Shown here: piece by piece, positions 26,714 to 35,643 of the stretch
Layout: the number at the start of each line of letters is the position of its first letter
Numbering within the stretch: the first letter of the stretch is position 1
NCBI RefSeq assembly: GCF_032842945.2
Contig: NZ_CP146606.1
Coordinates: 372,001 to 436,000 of the forward strand
Origin: Roseovarius sp. W115
GTDB taxonomy: Bacteria; Pseudomonadota; Alphaproteobacteria; Rhodobacterales; Rhodobacteraceae
Length of the DNA: 64,000 bases
Direction: 5' to 3'
Made by a program: the position numbers and the translations under genes
Notes under the pieces: model-generated
Database searches by the model: none
Seen by the model: only the letters and a program-made list of their open reading frames with translations
What the model was told of the DNA's origin: nothing

Positions 26714-27339
26714 TCAAACCAAATCCGGAATTGGAGAACTGGCCATAGGCACAAAGCCAGGTTGGTCTTCAATACGGTTCAGCCATGCGCGAATATTGTC
26801 ATATGGGGCAAGGTCCACACCCCCTCTGGCGCATGCGCGATGTAGCTATAGCCTGCCACATCCGCGATGGTGATCTGATCCGTGGCAAGCCATGTGCGGC
26901 CTTCAAGATGGGCGTTCATGATCTTGAACAGCTCATGCGCCTTCTGCACCGATGCAGTATGGTCAAGCGGTACTCCGAAGAGTTTCACCAGCCGCGCGGC
27001 ACAGGGTCCGGAGTAGATGTTATCAGCGGCAATCGTCAGCCATCTTTGCACTTCTGCGGCATTCTTTGGATCAGTTGGCAGCCAGTGCGTGTCTTTCGCA
27101 TAGGTCTGCACCAGATAGATAAGGATCGCGTTGCTGTCGGCCAGGGTATAACCGTTGTCGTCGATGGCAGGCACCAAGCCAAAGGGACTGATTCTGAGAT
27201 AGTCAGGGGCCTTGTGCGCACCATTTGCCATATCAAGGTCAATGGTCTCATATGCCAGACCAAGCAAAGCCAGCATGAGTTCGACCCGGTGGCAATGGCC
27301 GGATTTGGGATTGCGGTACAGCTTGATTGGGGTCGTCAT
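26714..27339 (-). pseudogene. Glutathione S-transferase, frameshifted near the C-terminus
   Basis: A GST of about 208 residues with an N-terminal thioredoxin fold (LYRNPKSGHCHRVELML, then FGLVPAIDD and LADSNAILIYL) and a helical C-terminal domain. The readable frame ends early at EGVWTLPHMT. Adding one G in the five-G run (26820-26824) restores EGGVDLAPYDNIRAWLNRIE and a normal end at 26714. It is upstream of a DUF1348 gene on the same strand, and both are divergent from a LysR regulator, suggesting a small detoxification unit. Confidence 0.85.
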
Positions 27340-27368
27340 AGAACGTTCCTGTTTGACAAAGAGAAAGG

Positions 27369-27845
27369 CTAAAGGTCCAGATCCGAGAGACCTGGGTGAT
27401 CATCCGGGCGACGCCCTAGAGGCCAGCGAAACTTGCGGTCTTCTTCGCGGATGGGCAGTTCGTTGATGCTTGCATAGCGATGAGCCATGTAGCCATTTCC
27501 ATCGAATTCCCAATTCTCATTGCCATAAGCACGGAACCAGTTGCCGCTGTCGTCATGATATTCGTAGGCGTAGCGCACAGCGATGCGATTGCCTTTGAAG
27601 GCCCATAACTCCTTGACCAGACGATAGTCCAACTCCTTGTTCCACTTGCGTGTCAGGAACTCGGCGATCTCTTTGCGGCCTTGCGGAAATTCAGCGCGAT
27701 TGCGCCACTTGCTGTTGGGCGTGTAGGCCAGCGCCACCTTATCGGGGTCACGACCGTTCCAGCCATCTTCGGCCAGTCTTACTTTTTCGCGTGCGGTCTC
27801 TTCCGTAAATGGGGGAAGCGGGGGGCGCGGGGCATCATTTTGCAT
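27369..27845 (-). CDS. DUF1348 (SnoaL-like/NTF2-like) protein
   Basis: A 158-residue alpha+beta barrel protein of the nuclear-transport-factor-2-like superfamily, DUF1348 group. It shows the typical sequence [23 protein letters not shown], then a Trp/Tyr-rich middle ([12 protein letters not shown]). The biochemical role of the family is unknown. It precedes the glutathione transferase gene by 29 bp and is divergent from a LysR gene, so it is probably regulated by it. Confidence 0.87.
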   Translation of the reverse strand: MQNDAPRPPLPPFTEETAREKVRLAEDGWNGRDPDKVALAYTPNSKWRNRAEFPQGRKEIAEFLTRKWNKELDYRLVKELWAFKGNRIAVRYAYEYHDDSGNWFRAYGNENWEFDGNGYMAHRYASINELPIREEDRKFRWPLGRRPDDHPGLSDLDL

Positions 27846-27934
27846 TGCTGTAGTCCTTCCGACAAACGAACCATCTAGGTTGGTGTGTTTCCCGAAACCT
27901 TAATTTGCTTTAAAATTCGAATTAATATACTGAA

Positions 27935-27962
27935 ATCAAAATATACTATTTTGTATTTTGAT
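27935..27962. promoter_or_regulatory. Inverted repeat between the DUF1348/GST unit and the LysR gene
   Basis: ATCAAAATA (27935-27943) and TATTTTGAT (27954-27962) are perfect 9-bp arms with a 10-bp spacer in an AT-rich divergent promoter region. It is a good candidate for the LysR binding site. It lies 17 bp before the LysR start, so autoregulation is likely. Confidence 0.65.
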
Positions 27963-27979
27963 AATAATAGGGTCCCCTT

Positions 27980-28876
27980 GTGGATAGACTGCAAAGTCTT
28001 GAGGTATTCATTGCTGTTGCCGAAGCAGAGAGCTTTGCCGAGGGCGCGCGCCGCATGGGTCTTAGCGCCCCGTCGGCCACGCGTGGCGTGAACGCGCTTG
28101 AAGACCGTCTCGGCGCCAGGTTATTCACCCGGACAACGCGTCGCGTGCGGCTCACAGATGTGGGCCAGACATATCTTGAAGATGCACGTCACATCGTGGC
28201 GCAGATTCAGGCCGCCGATGACGCTGCTAAAGGGGCCGCCGTCAACCCGGTTGGTCAATTGCGGATCACCTGCTCCAACGAATTTGGGCGCATCTACGTC
28301 ACGCCGATCCTGACCGAATATCTGGACACATACCCGGACGTTTCTGTGGACGTCGTCATGGTCGACCGTGTGGTGAACATGGTCGAGGAAGGGTTCGACA
28401 TAGCTGTGCGGATCGGGTCCCTGCCGTCATCCGGCCTGACGGCTGTCCGGGTCGGCACTGTGCGGCGAATTGTATGTGGAGCGCCGGCCTATTTTGAACG
28501 CTACGGCCGGCCAGAATTACCTGCGGACCTGGCGGATCATAGAATCGTTGCCGCCACTCCTGTAAGTCCGGCATTGGAATGGCGCTTTGGGCACGATCTC
28601 TCTGACGTCGTCCGCCTCAAACCCCGGATGCGACTCAGTAGCATCGCTGCCGTAAGGAGCGTTGCAAAGGACGGTTGGGGCTTAGCGCGGGTGCTGTCAT
28701 ACCAAGTTGGGCCCGAGCTACAGGAGGGAAGTTTGCAATGTGTTCTGGAAGCCTTTGAACCAGCGCCATTGCCGATACATTTGGTTCATATCGAAGGTCG
28801 CCGCGCACCGGCCAAGATCCGTTCCTTCATTAACTTTGCAAGCAGCCGCTTACGCGCACAGCGTGTTTTAATGTAG
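27980..28876 (+). CDS. LysR-family transcriptional regulator
   Basis: A 298-residue LTTR starting at GTG. It has an N-terminal winged HTH (LEVFIAVAEAESFAEGARRMGLSAPSATRGVNALEDRLGARLFTRTTRRV) and a two-lobe effector domain with GQLRITCSNEFGR and VRIGSLPSSGL. It belongs to the group of LysR proteins that often control neighbouring detoxification or oxidoreductase genes. It is divergent from the DUF1348 and GST genes, with an inverted repeat between them. Confidence 0.92.
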   Translation: MDRLQSLEVFIAVAEAESFAEGARRMGLSAPSATRGVNALEDRLGARLFTRTTRRVRLTDVGQTYLEDARHIVAQIQAADDAAKGAAVNPVGQLRITCSNEFGRIYVTPILTEYLDTYPDVSVDVVMVDRVVNMVEEGFDIAVRIGSLPSSGLTAVRVGTVRRIVCGAPAYFERYGRPELPADLADHRIVAATPVSPALEWRFGHDLSDVVRLKPRMRLSSIAAVRSVAKDGWGLARVLSYQVGPELQEGSLQCVLEAFEPAPLPIHLVHIEGRRAPAKIRSFINFASSRLRAQRVLM

Positions 28877-28945
28877 CGGAACGGTTCGGACAAAGTTCGA
28901 ACCCAGAGCGCGCTCAAGTAGCCGGAAGATGTCGCGCACTTGAAG

Positions 28946-29035
28946 TGGCGGAGACGAAGGGATTCGAACCCTCGAGACGGTTTCCCGCCTACTCCCTTAG
29001 CAGGGGAGCGCCTTCGACCACTCGGCCACGTCTCC
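28946..29035 (-). tRNA. tRNA-Ser (anticodon GCT)
   Basis: A 90-nt class II tRNA with CCA encoded at 28946-28948. The acceptor stem GGAGACG pairs with CGTCTCC, the T-loop is TTCGAAT, and a long variable arm fits serine. The anticodon GCT lies at 28999-29001 and decodes AGC/AGU. Confidence 0.95.
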
Positions 29036-29140
29036 GTTGGCGTGTCTATGGTCCAGATCGCTAGAAAACAAGTGGAAATTTCAGGGCACCACCCTGTGGC
29101 GCCAGGACGCCGTCAGGTCCGGAGAGGTTTCGGTTGATTA

Positions 29141-29186
29141 ACTGCAGAATTTCCGGTTAAATCCAACATGATGAAAATTTTGCAGT
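29141..29186. promoter_or_regulatory. Inverted repeat upstream of tupB
   Basis: ACTGCAGAATTTCC (29141-29154) and GAAAATTTTGCAGT (29173-29186) form a 12-of-14 inverted repeat just before the tupB start. It may be the binding site of the HTH/binding-protein regulator encoded at the end of the tup cluster. Confidence 0.55.
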
Positions 29187-29197
29187 AATTGGAGTCA

Positions 29198-29905
29198 ATG
29201 CAGGATTTCGGAGCAGCTTTTAGCCTGGCCTTTGAGCTTGTAATGCGTGCGGACCGCGATCTGGTTGAGATCGTCTTGCTGTCTTTGCGTGTCAGTCTCA
29301 GCGCGGCTTTGCTGGCTTGTCTGATCGGATTGCCGTTGGGGGCGTTCCTTGCCGCGGCGCGGTTTCGCGGACGTGGGGCCGTGATTGTGACGCTCAACGC
29401 CTTGATGGGCTTGCCGCCGGTTGTGGTTGGTTTGCTGGTGTATCTTCACCTGTCACGCGCCGGACCTCTGGGCTTTCTTGGATTGCTCTACACGCCCACG
29501 GCCATGATCATTGCGCAGACCATCCTGATCACGCCCATCGTTGCCGCATTGTCGCGGCAGGTTCTGGAAGATCTGAACGCCGAATATGCCGAACAGTTTC
29601 GGGCCTTTGGCCTGAGCCGTTGGCAGTCGATGCAGGCACTGTTGTGGGATGCGCGCTATGCGCTTGTGACTGTGTCGCTGGCGGGTTTTGGACGGGCCAT
29701 CGCCGAGGTGGGCGCGGTTATGATTGTAGGTGGCAATATCGATCACGTGACGCGTGTAATGACCACGGCTATCGCGCTTGAGACGTCACGGGGAGAGTTG
29801 GCGCTGGCTTTGGCGCTTGGCCTTGTTCTCATGGTGCTGGCGCTTAGCATCAATGCGGCGGTTCAGGGCGTGCGCATGAGCGCGGAGAGACGAGCCTATG
29901 CGTGA
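29198..29905 (+). CDS. tupB: Tungstate ABC transporter permease
   Basis: A 235-residue permease with five to six predicted membrane segments. The cytoplasmic EAA-type loop is FRAFGLSRWQSMQALLWDARYAL. The ATG at 29198 follows GGAG closely, and a TTG nine bases earlier is less likely. TupB-type permeases work with TupA and TupC for high-affinity tungstate uptake into molybdo/tungsto-enzymes. It overlaps tupC by 8 bp. Confidence 0.88.
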   Translation: MQDFGAAFSLAFELVMRADRDLVEIVLLSLRVSLSAALLACLIGLPLGAFLAAARFRGRGAVIVTLNALMGLPPVVVGLLVYLHLSRAGPLGFLGLLYTPTAMIIAQTILITPIVAALSRQVLEDLNAEYAEQFRAFGLSRWQSMQALLWDARYALVTVSLAGFGRAIAEVGAVMIVGGNIDHVTRVMTTAIALETSRGELALALALGLVLMVLALSINAAVQGVRMSAERRAYA

Positions 29906-30626
29906 CACTGTCGTACAAAGCTCGGTGCCTGCGCTTCACACCGAAGGCCTTCGCCTTGAGGACGGCAATCATTGCCTTCTCGATGACATAACCCTGCGTT
30001 TGTGCGAAGACGGTATCACCGTCATCATGGGCCATAACGGAGCAGGCAAAAGCGTCTTGCTACGTGTTCTTCACGGGTTGATCCCGCCCAGCGCAGGACG
30101 CATCACCTGGCGAGGAGATGCTCTGACGCCAGAGATCACGCGGCGGCAGTCGCTTGTGTTCCAAAAGCCGGTTTTGCTTCGGCGGTCTGTTGCGGCCAAT
30201 ATCGACTTTATCTTGCGGGCGCGCGGTCTGCGTGATGAGGCTCTGCGCTGGGATGCGTTGCGGCGTGTGGGTCTTCTGGACATGCGTGATCACCCGGCGC
30301 GCCGTCTTTCCGGCGGCGAACAACAACGGCTCGCCCTTGCCCGCGCGCTGGTCACATCCCCAGAGCTTTTGATGCTGGACGAACCGACGGCCAATCTCGA
30401 CCCCGGCGCGACACAGATGATTGAGCGTATTGTTGCGGAGACGGCCGTCCAGAACACCAAGGTGATCTTTGTCACCCACGACATCGGTCAGGCACGCAGA
30501 TTGGCAGATGACGTGGTCTTTCTGAACAAAGGTCGGTTGGCCGAACACAGTCCGGCTGCGGCTTTCTTTGATGCTCCAAGGAGCGCGGCAGCGCAGGCCT
30601 ATCTGTCGGGCGACATTCTCACATGA
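29898..30626 (+). CDS. tupC: Tungstate ABC transporter ATP-binding protein
   Basis: A 242-residue ABC ATPase. It has Walker A GHNGAGKS, the Q-loop near VFQKPVLLRR, signature LSGGEQQ, Walker B LLMLDEPTANLD and the H-loop VTHD. It lacks the C-terminal molybdate-binding domain of ModC, consistent with TupC. It overlaps tupB and lies 22 bp before tupA. Confidence 0.9.
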   Translation: MRDTVVQSSVPALHTEGLRLEDGNHCLLDDITLRLCEDGITVIMGHNGAGKSVLLRVLHGLIPPSAGRITWRGDALTPEITRRQSLVFQKPVLLRRSVAANIDFILRARGLRDEALRWDALRRVGLLDMRDHPARRLSGGEQQRLALARALVTSPELLMLDEPTANLDPGATQMIERIVAETAVQNTKVIFVTHDIGQARRLADDVVFLNKGRLAEHSPAAAFFDAPRSAAAQAYLSGDILT

Positions 30627-30648
30627 CATCCCGAAAGGAGACTTCTTC

Positions 30649-31461
30649 ATGACCTTACTGCGCCTGACGGCCACAGCGTTTGCATTGTGTCTGGCCAATA
30701 GTGCAGCCGCGCAAGACACGATCATTGTTCAGTCGACCACATCGACCGCCAATTCCGGGCTCTATGACCACCTTCTGCCGATTTTCGAAGGTGAAACCAG
30801 CATTTCCGTAAATGTGGTCGCTGTGGGCACCGGGCAGGCCATCAAAAATGCCGCAAACTGTGATGGCGATGTCCTTTTGGTGCATGCCAAAGCTGCAGAA
30901 GAGGCGTTTGTGGCCGCAGGGCATGGGCTGGCGCGGTTTGATCTGATGTATAATGATTTCGTTCTGGTCGGGCCTGCGACAGACCCCGCTGCGGTGCGTG
31001 GTATGGCGGACGTGCAAGAGGCGCTGAAGACAATTGCCAAGACCGATGCGCCTTTTGCGTCGCGCGGGGATGACAGCGGAACCCATAAAAAGGAAATGCA
31101 GCTTTGGGCAGAGAGCGGCGTGGATCCCCGTGCGTCATCGGGCACGTGGTATCGTGAAACGGGGTCCGGTATGGGCGCCACGCTTAACGTTGGCGTGGGC
31201 ATGGCGGCCTATGTGATGACGGACCGCGCCACCTGGCTCAGCTTTGGCAACAAGGGCGATTTTGAGGTTCTTGTTGAGGGCGATCCGGATTTGTTCAACC
31301 AATATGGTGTGATTGTCGTGAACCCGGAACACTGCCCGAATGTCCAATTGGAGTCTGCGCAGACCTTCGTCGACTGGCTTTTGTCCGATGAGGGGCAAGA
31401 TGCGATTGGGGCGTATGAACAGAACGGTGCGCAGCTTTTCTTTCCGAATGCAAGCGAATGA
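30649..31461 (+). CDS. tupA: Periplasmic tungstate-binding protein
   Basis: A 270-residue solute-binding protein. The start at 30649 has AAAGGAG 8 bases upstream. The first 22 residues are a signal peptide ending SAAAQ. The mature N-terminus QSTTSTANSG is the oxyanion-binding loop characteristic of TupA, and later come SRGDDSGTHKKE and SGMGATLN. TupA binds tungstate very tightly and delivers it to TupB/TupC. Here tupA comes after the permease and ATPase genes. Confidence 0.9.
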   Translation: MTLLRLTATAFALCLANSAAAQDTIIVQSTTSTANSGLYDHLLPIFEGETSISVNVVAVGTGQAIKNAANCDGDVLLVHAKAAEEAFVAAGHGLARFDLMYNDFVLVGPATDPAAVRGMADVQEALKTIAKTDAPFASRGDDSGTHKKEMQLWAESGVDPRASSGTWYRETGSGMGATLNVGVGMAAYVMTDRATWLSFGNKGDFEVLVEGDPDLFNQYGVIVVNPEHCPNVQLESAQTFVDWLLSDEGQDAIGAYEQNGAQLFFPNASE

Positions 31462-31464
31462 ACC

Positions 31465-32358
31465 ATGGCTGAAACGGCACAGACAGGCGATCCCGAGTAC
31501 CTGACCGTCAAGGAGTTGGCCGAGCTTTTGCGCCTCAAGGAGCGCAAGGTCTATGATCTGGCCGCGTCTGGCGAGGTGCCGTGTTCACGTGTCACCGGCA
31601 AGTTGTTGTTTCCTCGCAAGGATATTCATGCGTGGATTGATGGTGGGCAGTCGGGCGGCACGCCGCCTCTTGGACGTCGACCAAATGTCTTTCTGGGAAG
31701 CCATGATCCGCTTTTGGAATGGGCGTTGCAGCATTCACGATGTGGATTGGCGACGTTTTTCGACGGGAGCCTCGATGGGGTAGCACGTCTGCGCGCCGGA
31801 GAGGGTGTGGCGGCCGGGTTGCATGTTTATGACAGCGTGGTGGACGAGTGGAACATTCCCGCCGTCGAGGCCGCGTTTTCTGGGCAAAACATGGTGCTTC
31901 TGAGCTTTGCCGCCCGTCGTCGCGGGTTGGTCATGCAGCATGATCTTATGCGGCGCGTGCAGGGTGTGGCTGACCTTAGCGGGCGCCGCATCGTTGAAAG
32001 ACAACCGGAGTCAGGCACTGCAAGGTTGTTTCAGGATTTACTGTCTCAAGCCGGGGTGAGCACAACGGAGTTCCAAACCGTCGATGTGGCGCGCAACGAG
32101 CTGGAGGCAGTCCTGACGGTGTCGCAGGGCGGTGCGGATGTTGCCTTTGGCCTTCAACCTCTGGCGCGTCAGTTCGGATTGGGCTTTGTTCCGGTCATTG
32201 AGGAACGGTTTGACCTTTTGGTGGATCGCAAGGCGTGGTTCGACCCCGCCATGCAGAGTTTTGCAGAGTTCTGTGCGAGCAAAGACTTTCAAAGCCGCGC
32301 CAAAGATATGGCAGGCTATGACGTGAGCGCATTTGGTAAGGTCCGGTGGAATGGTTAG
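31465..32358 (+). CDS. Excisionase-type HTH fused to a periplasmic-binding-protein-like domain, probable tup regulator
   Basis: A 297-residue cytoplasmic protein starting 3 bp after tupA. Residues 10-60 form an excisionase/MerR-like winged helix (YLTVKELAELLRLKERKVYDLAA..GKLLFPRKDI). The rest is a binding-protein-like domain with SGTARLFQDLL, related to MolR/ModE-like substrate sensing. There is no signal peptide. Such fusions are thought to sense molybdate or tungstate and control the adjacent transporter. The direct tup regulation here is inferred from position. Confidence 0.85.
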   Translation: MAETAQTGDPEYLTVKELAELLRLKERKVYDLAASGEVPCSRVTGKLLFPRKDIHAWIDGGQSGGTPPLGRRPNVFLGSHDPLLEWALQHSRCGLATFFDGSLDGVARLRAGEGVAAGLHVYDSVVDEWNIPAVEAAFSGQNMVLLSFAARRRGLVMQHDLMRRVQGVADLSGRRIVERQPESGTARLFQDLLSQAGVSTTEFQTVDVARNELEAVLTVSQGGADVAFGLQPLARQFGLGFVPVIEERFDLLVDRKAWFDPAMQSFAEFCASKDFQSRAKDMAGYDVSAFGKVRWNG

Positions 32359-33872
32359 GTCCGTTTGCTCTCTGAAACAGGCAGGTATTTGAACGCCCAG
32401 TCGTTGTAGCTGCCTTCGCCGCGATACCAGGTCACGTCTGATCCGGGCGCTTCCCCATGGTTCCAGCGCGGGCGCGTGGTTTGCAGATCGCCTTTCAGCA
32501 CAAGCCGCCGTCTTTGCTGACTGCGCATGATGTCCTGACGCAGCGCCTCACTATCCCAGCGTTGCAGGACATAGGCCTGCAACTGCGCCCCTGTCTCGGC
32601 GTGGGCGGCCTCCCCGGCCAGATTGGTGCGCTCGTGTGGATCGGCCTCGATGTCAAACAGCAAGGGCGGATCGTCAGCTGAATAAACGTATTTATACGCG
32701 CCGCGCCGCACCATGAAGATCGGCGCAGTCGTGGCCTCGGCCAGGTATTCGGCCAGGATGGGGCGATCCGGGTTTGGGTTCTGCAGAAGTGTCGACAGAT
32801 CCTGACCGTCCAATGGCTCAATGGGGCTGGTCCACCCCTGCCCTTCGGCGATCCCCATGAAGGTGGGCAGCAGGTCCACAAGAGAGGCCGGTGTCGCAAC
32901 GCGGGATGGTCCGAACGCACCGCCGCTGATGATCAGAGGGATGCGCAAGGCGTGTTCAAAGAAGTGTTTCTTGAACCACATGCCGCGCTCTCCCAGCATC
33001 TCGCCGTGGTCAGAGGTAAAGAGGATCACGGTATTCTCGCGCTGACCCGTGGCGTCGAGCGTGGCCAGAACACGGCCAATCATCTCATCGAGGTAACTGA
33101 TCGAGCCGTAATAGGCGCGGCGGGCGCGGCGGATGTCTTCATCAGAAAAGCGCAGATCGAGCATGCCAAAATCATTCAGAAGCCGCGCGGAATGTGCATC
33201 ATGATCGTCGGCTTGCATGGCGGGAACCGCAGGAAGAGCGATATCGGCGTCTTCATAGAGGTCCCAGTGTTTCTTTTGGCAAAGATACGGCTCATGCGGA
33301 TGGGTGTAGGAGACCTGAAGGAAAAACGGACGTGTGTCGTCAGAGCGTGCGAGATCATAAAGGTGCTGGATGGCGTGGAAGGTCACCAGATCATCGAAGT
33401 CCATCTGCACAGAACGCTCACAGATGCCCGCGACAGTCACCGCGCGCGCATCGTTTGTGTCGCGGTCGCCTTCATCCCCCCAGTTAGGCACCCATGAGAA
33501 ATCTGCTGGATAGAGATCCGGGGTCAGGCGGGTCTCAAAGCCGTGGTGCTGATCGGGCCCGATAAAGTGCATCTTGCCCGACAGCGCCGTGTGATAGCCG
33601 CTGGCGCGCAGGTAGTGCGCGTAGGTGGGCATGGAGGCGGGCAGCTCTGCGGCATTGTCATAAGCCCCGATTTCGGAACAGAGCCTGCCGGTCGCCATCG
33701 ACGCACGCGACGGCGCGCAAAGCGGGAAGTTGCAATAGGTGGTCTCAAAAACCGTGCCCTCGCTCGCCAGTTTGTCGAGATTGGGCGCGTGACAAACCGG
33801 GTCGCCATAGCTGCGCAGAAACTGCGCGGCCAGTTGATCCACCTGGATGAAAAGGATGTTTGGTCGTGACAT
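32355..33872 (-). CDS. Sulfatase of the choline-sulfatase type
   Basis: A 505-residue type I sulfatase. The start at 33872 (MSRPNILFIQVDQ) fits the family. The formylglycine signature begins at C52 in CAPSRASMATGR. Metal and active-site residues occur in SGKMHFIGPDQHHGFE, YTHPHEPY and FTSDHGEMLGERGMW. This group includes BetC, which cleaves choline-O-sulfate to choline and sulfate, but related enzymes act on other sulfate esters and no bet genes are adjacent. It has no signal peptide and is convergent with the tup regulator, overlapping it by 4 bp. Confidence 0.83.
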   Translation of the reverse strand: MSRPNILFIQVDQLAAQFLRSYGDPVCHAPNLDKLASEGTVFETTYCNFPLCAPSRASMATGRLCSEIGAYDNAAELPASMPTYAHYLRASGYHTALSGKMHFIGPDQHHGFETRLTPDLYPADFSWVPNWGDEGDRDTNDARAVTVAGICERSVQMDFDDLVTFHAIQHLYDLARSDDTRPFFLQVSYTHPHEPYLCQKKHWDLYEDADIALPAVPAMQADDHDAHSARLLNDFGMLDLRFSDEDIRRARRAYYGSISYLDEMIGRVLATLDATGQRENTVILFTSDHGEMLGERGMWFKKHFFEHALRIPLIISGGAFGPSRVATPASLVDLLPTFMGIAEGQGWTSPIEPLDGQDLSTLLQNPNPDRPILAEYLAEATTAPIFMVRRGAYKYVYSADDPPLLFDIEADPHERTNLAGEAAHAETGAQLQAYVLQRWDSEALRQDIMRSQQRRRLVLKGDLQTTRPRWNHGEAPGSDVTWYRGEGSYNDWAFKYLPVSESKRT

Positions 33873-33953
33873 TTTTCGCCCCCGTCGCATGACAGGGAAA
33901 CCGTATGGGACAATGTCCGAAGGGTCCAGTTTGCCAACCGGGCTAAGGTTGCT

Positions 33954-35150
33954 TTAGTGCCCACCGCCTCCGGCAAGCCCGATGCCTGAGAGGATCGCGC
34001 CCCAGACCTTGAGCCGCAGTCCCACGGCTTTGACCACGCCAGTGGCCGCAATGATATGCCCGGTCACGCCCCTCAGGTTGTTGGTGTAGGTCTGAACGAT
34101 GCATCCGCTGCCATCGAGCATCATCGCCTCGTGCTCAGAATGAAGGAGCTCAAAATAAACCAGCATGGAGCCGCGCGCATTCAGATTTCCGGGTTCCAGA
34201 AGGCGCCCGCCGGGCACGACCTGGCCAGTGGCCACGGCAGGTTGGATCGCGACGATCTGGGCGGGCATCACGGCGTTCCGGAAGGACAGGCTTGCGTTGC
34301 TGTCACAGGCCACTTCCGCCGGCATGCCCTCATAGAGCGTGGCGCGCGCCACCTGCGAAAAGCCCGCCGTGATGCGCAATGGTGCGTCGGCGTCCCGGTC
34401 CGGGATGATGACCATTGCAGGGCTGATAATCAGCGTGGAGGCAGGGCTTCCGACGCTCAGCGCAAGTTGCGTGACCACCCCATCATTGAATGCATGCACT
34501 TCGGTTTGGTCCACCGACACCTGTGCCCGCTCTACGGCGGTTTCCGCCGCCGCGCGTTGGGCCGGAATGGCTTGGGAAATGTCGTTTTGCGCCAAATCCA
34601 CCTGCGCGTCTGCCGCGGCCAGTTCCGCCTCGGCAACAGCGACAGACGCCTCAAGTTCGCGCACGGCGTCGCCACTGCCGACATTGCGTTCGAAAAGCGA
34701 TTGTGCGTTTGAAAGATCGACCTTGAGCTTGTCCAGATTGGCCTGTGCCTGTGCCACACCAGCTTGCGCGACGATCAGGGAATCCTGCGCTTTGACCTCT
34801 GCGGCGGCCAGAGTGTCCAGCTCTGCCTTGGCCTGAGACAAAGCCGCCTTTTGCGCACTGTCTTCAATACGGAAAAGCACATCGCCCGCCGCGACCCTCT
34901 GACCGTTGTGCACGGCGACTTCTGTTACCGGGCCGCTGGTCTGCGCGACCACCGACACCGTGCGGAAGGGCAACAGGCCGGTGTAGGATTTCGGGTGGAA
35001 GTAGAAGATCACCATGAAGAGGAAAAACGCCATTATAGCCCAAAGGAACACGGCGGTGCGCATGTTCCAGACGGTGATGGCCTCTCCTCGGCGCTTGAGC
35101 TGAAAATACCTGATGATGGCCGGGAAGGATGTCAGAAGAAGTTCAAACAC
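33954..35150 (-). CDS. HlyD-family membrane-fusion protein
   Basis: A 398-residue inner-membrane adaptor. The start is GTG at 35150, overlapping the stop of the upstream gene. One N-terminal membrane helix (AVFLWAIMAFFLFMVIFYF) anchors it. A split lipoyl domain (VTEVAVHNGQRVAAGDVLFRIEDS) flanks a long alpha-hairpin coiled coil (about residues 110-230). A hydrophobic C-terminal stretch ends GGGGH. It is similar to YibH/AaeA-type efflux adaptors. No transporter gene is next to it, but the small membrane-protein gene upstream is translationally coupled and likely its partner. Confidence 0.86.
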   Translation of the reverse strand: MFELLLTSFPAIIRYFQLKRRGEAITVWNMRTAVFLWAIMAFFLFMVIFYFHPKSYTGLLPFRTVSVVAQTSGPVTEVAVHNGQRVAAGDVLFRIEDSAQKAALSQAKAELDTLAAAEVKAQDSLIVAQAGVAQAQANLDKLKVDLSNAQSLFERNVGSGDAVRELEASVAVAEAELAAADAQVDLAQNDISQAIPAQRAAAETAVERAQVSVDQTEVHAFNDGVVTQLALSVGSPASTLIISPAMVIIPDRDADAPLRITAGFSQVARATLYEGMPAEVACDSNASLSFRNAVMPAQIVAIQPAVATGQVVPGGRLLEPGNLNARGSMLVYFELLHSEHEAMMLDGSGCIVQTYTNNLRGVTGHIIAATGVVKAVGLRLKVWGAILSGIGLAGGGGH

Positions 35151-35532
35151 GTTCGGCCTCTTCTGCTTGGGGTTCCGGCACCGGCTCAGGTTCGACCATC
35201 GGCTCCGGCACATCGCGCCGGCCCAGGTTGAATCGTGACCAGTCCGCCATGAGGGCAATCAGAATTGCGCTCAACGGCAGCAGGATGTTAAAATGAGACA
35301 GCGGGAAAAGCTCGTAGAGCAACGCGATCGTCAGCATCGTCGGAATGGTCTTGGCCAGTGGCGTGCCTTTGGACTGATGCTCAGCCCAGCGATCAAAGGC
35401 CGCATAGAGCGTCACGATCCCGTAGATTGCCAGCAAGATGAGCGCGATGGAAAACCACGCAAATGTATCGGATTCTCCGGGGGCTACAAACCATGATGGA
35501 TGTGCATGCCCGTGACTTGACTCAGCTGCCAT
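35143..35532 (-). CDS. Small inner-membrane protein coupled to the HlyD-type gene
   Basis: A 129-residue protein with three predicted membrane segments (about residues 24-44, 64-82 and 84-98). A His-rich N-terminus (SSHGHAHPSW) and an acidic, proline-rich C-terminal tail (EPEPVPEP) flank them. I do not recognise the family. The 8-bp overlap with the HlyD-type gene resembles the small-protein plus HlyD pairs found in YibH/YibI-like loci. The histidines could bind metal, but this is speculation. Confidence 0.75.
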   Translation of the reverse strand: MAAESSHGHAHPSWFVAPGESDTFAWFSIALILLAIYGIVTLYAAFDRWAEHQSKGTPLAKTIPTMLTIALLYELFPLSHFNILLPLSAILIALMADWSRFNLGRRDVPEPMVEPEPVPEPQAEEAERV

Positions 35533-35643
35533 ATGTCCCTCTTTCGGCGCGACTCTTTGGCTGAGCTTGACCCAGATAGCGCCACAAGGAAAGGACGTAA
35601 ATCGGAACCGCTCTTCTTCCAGAGCTAGAAAGCAGACAAGGCG

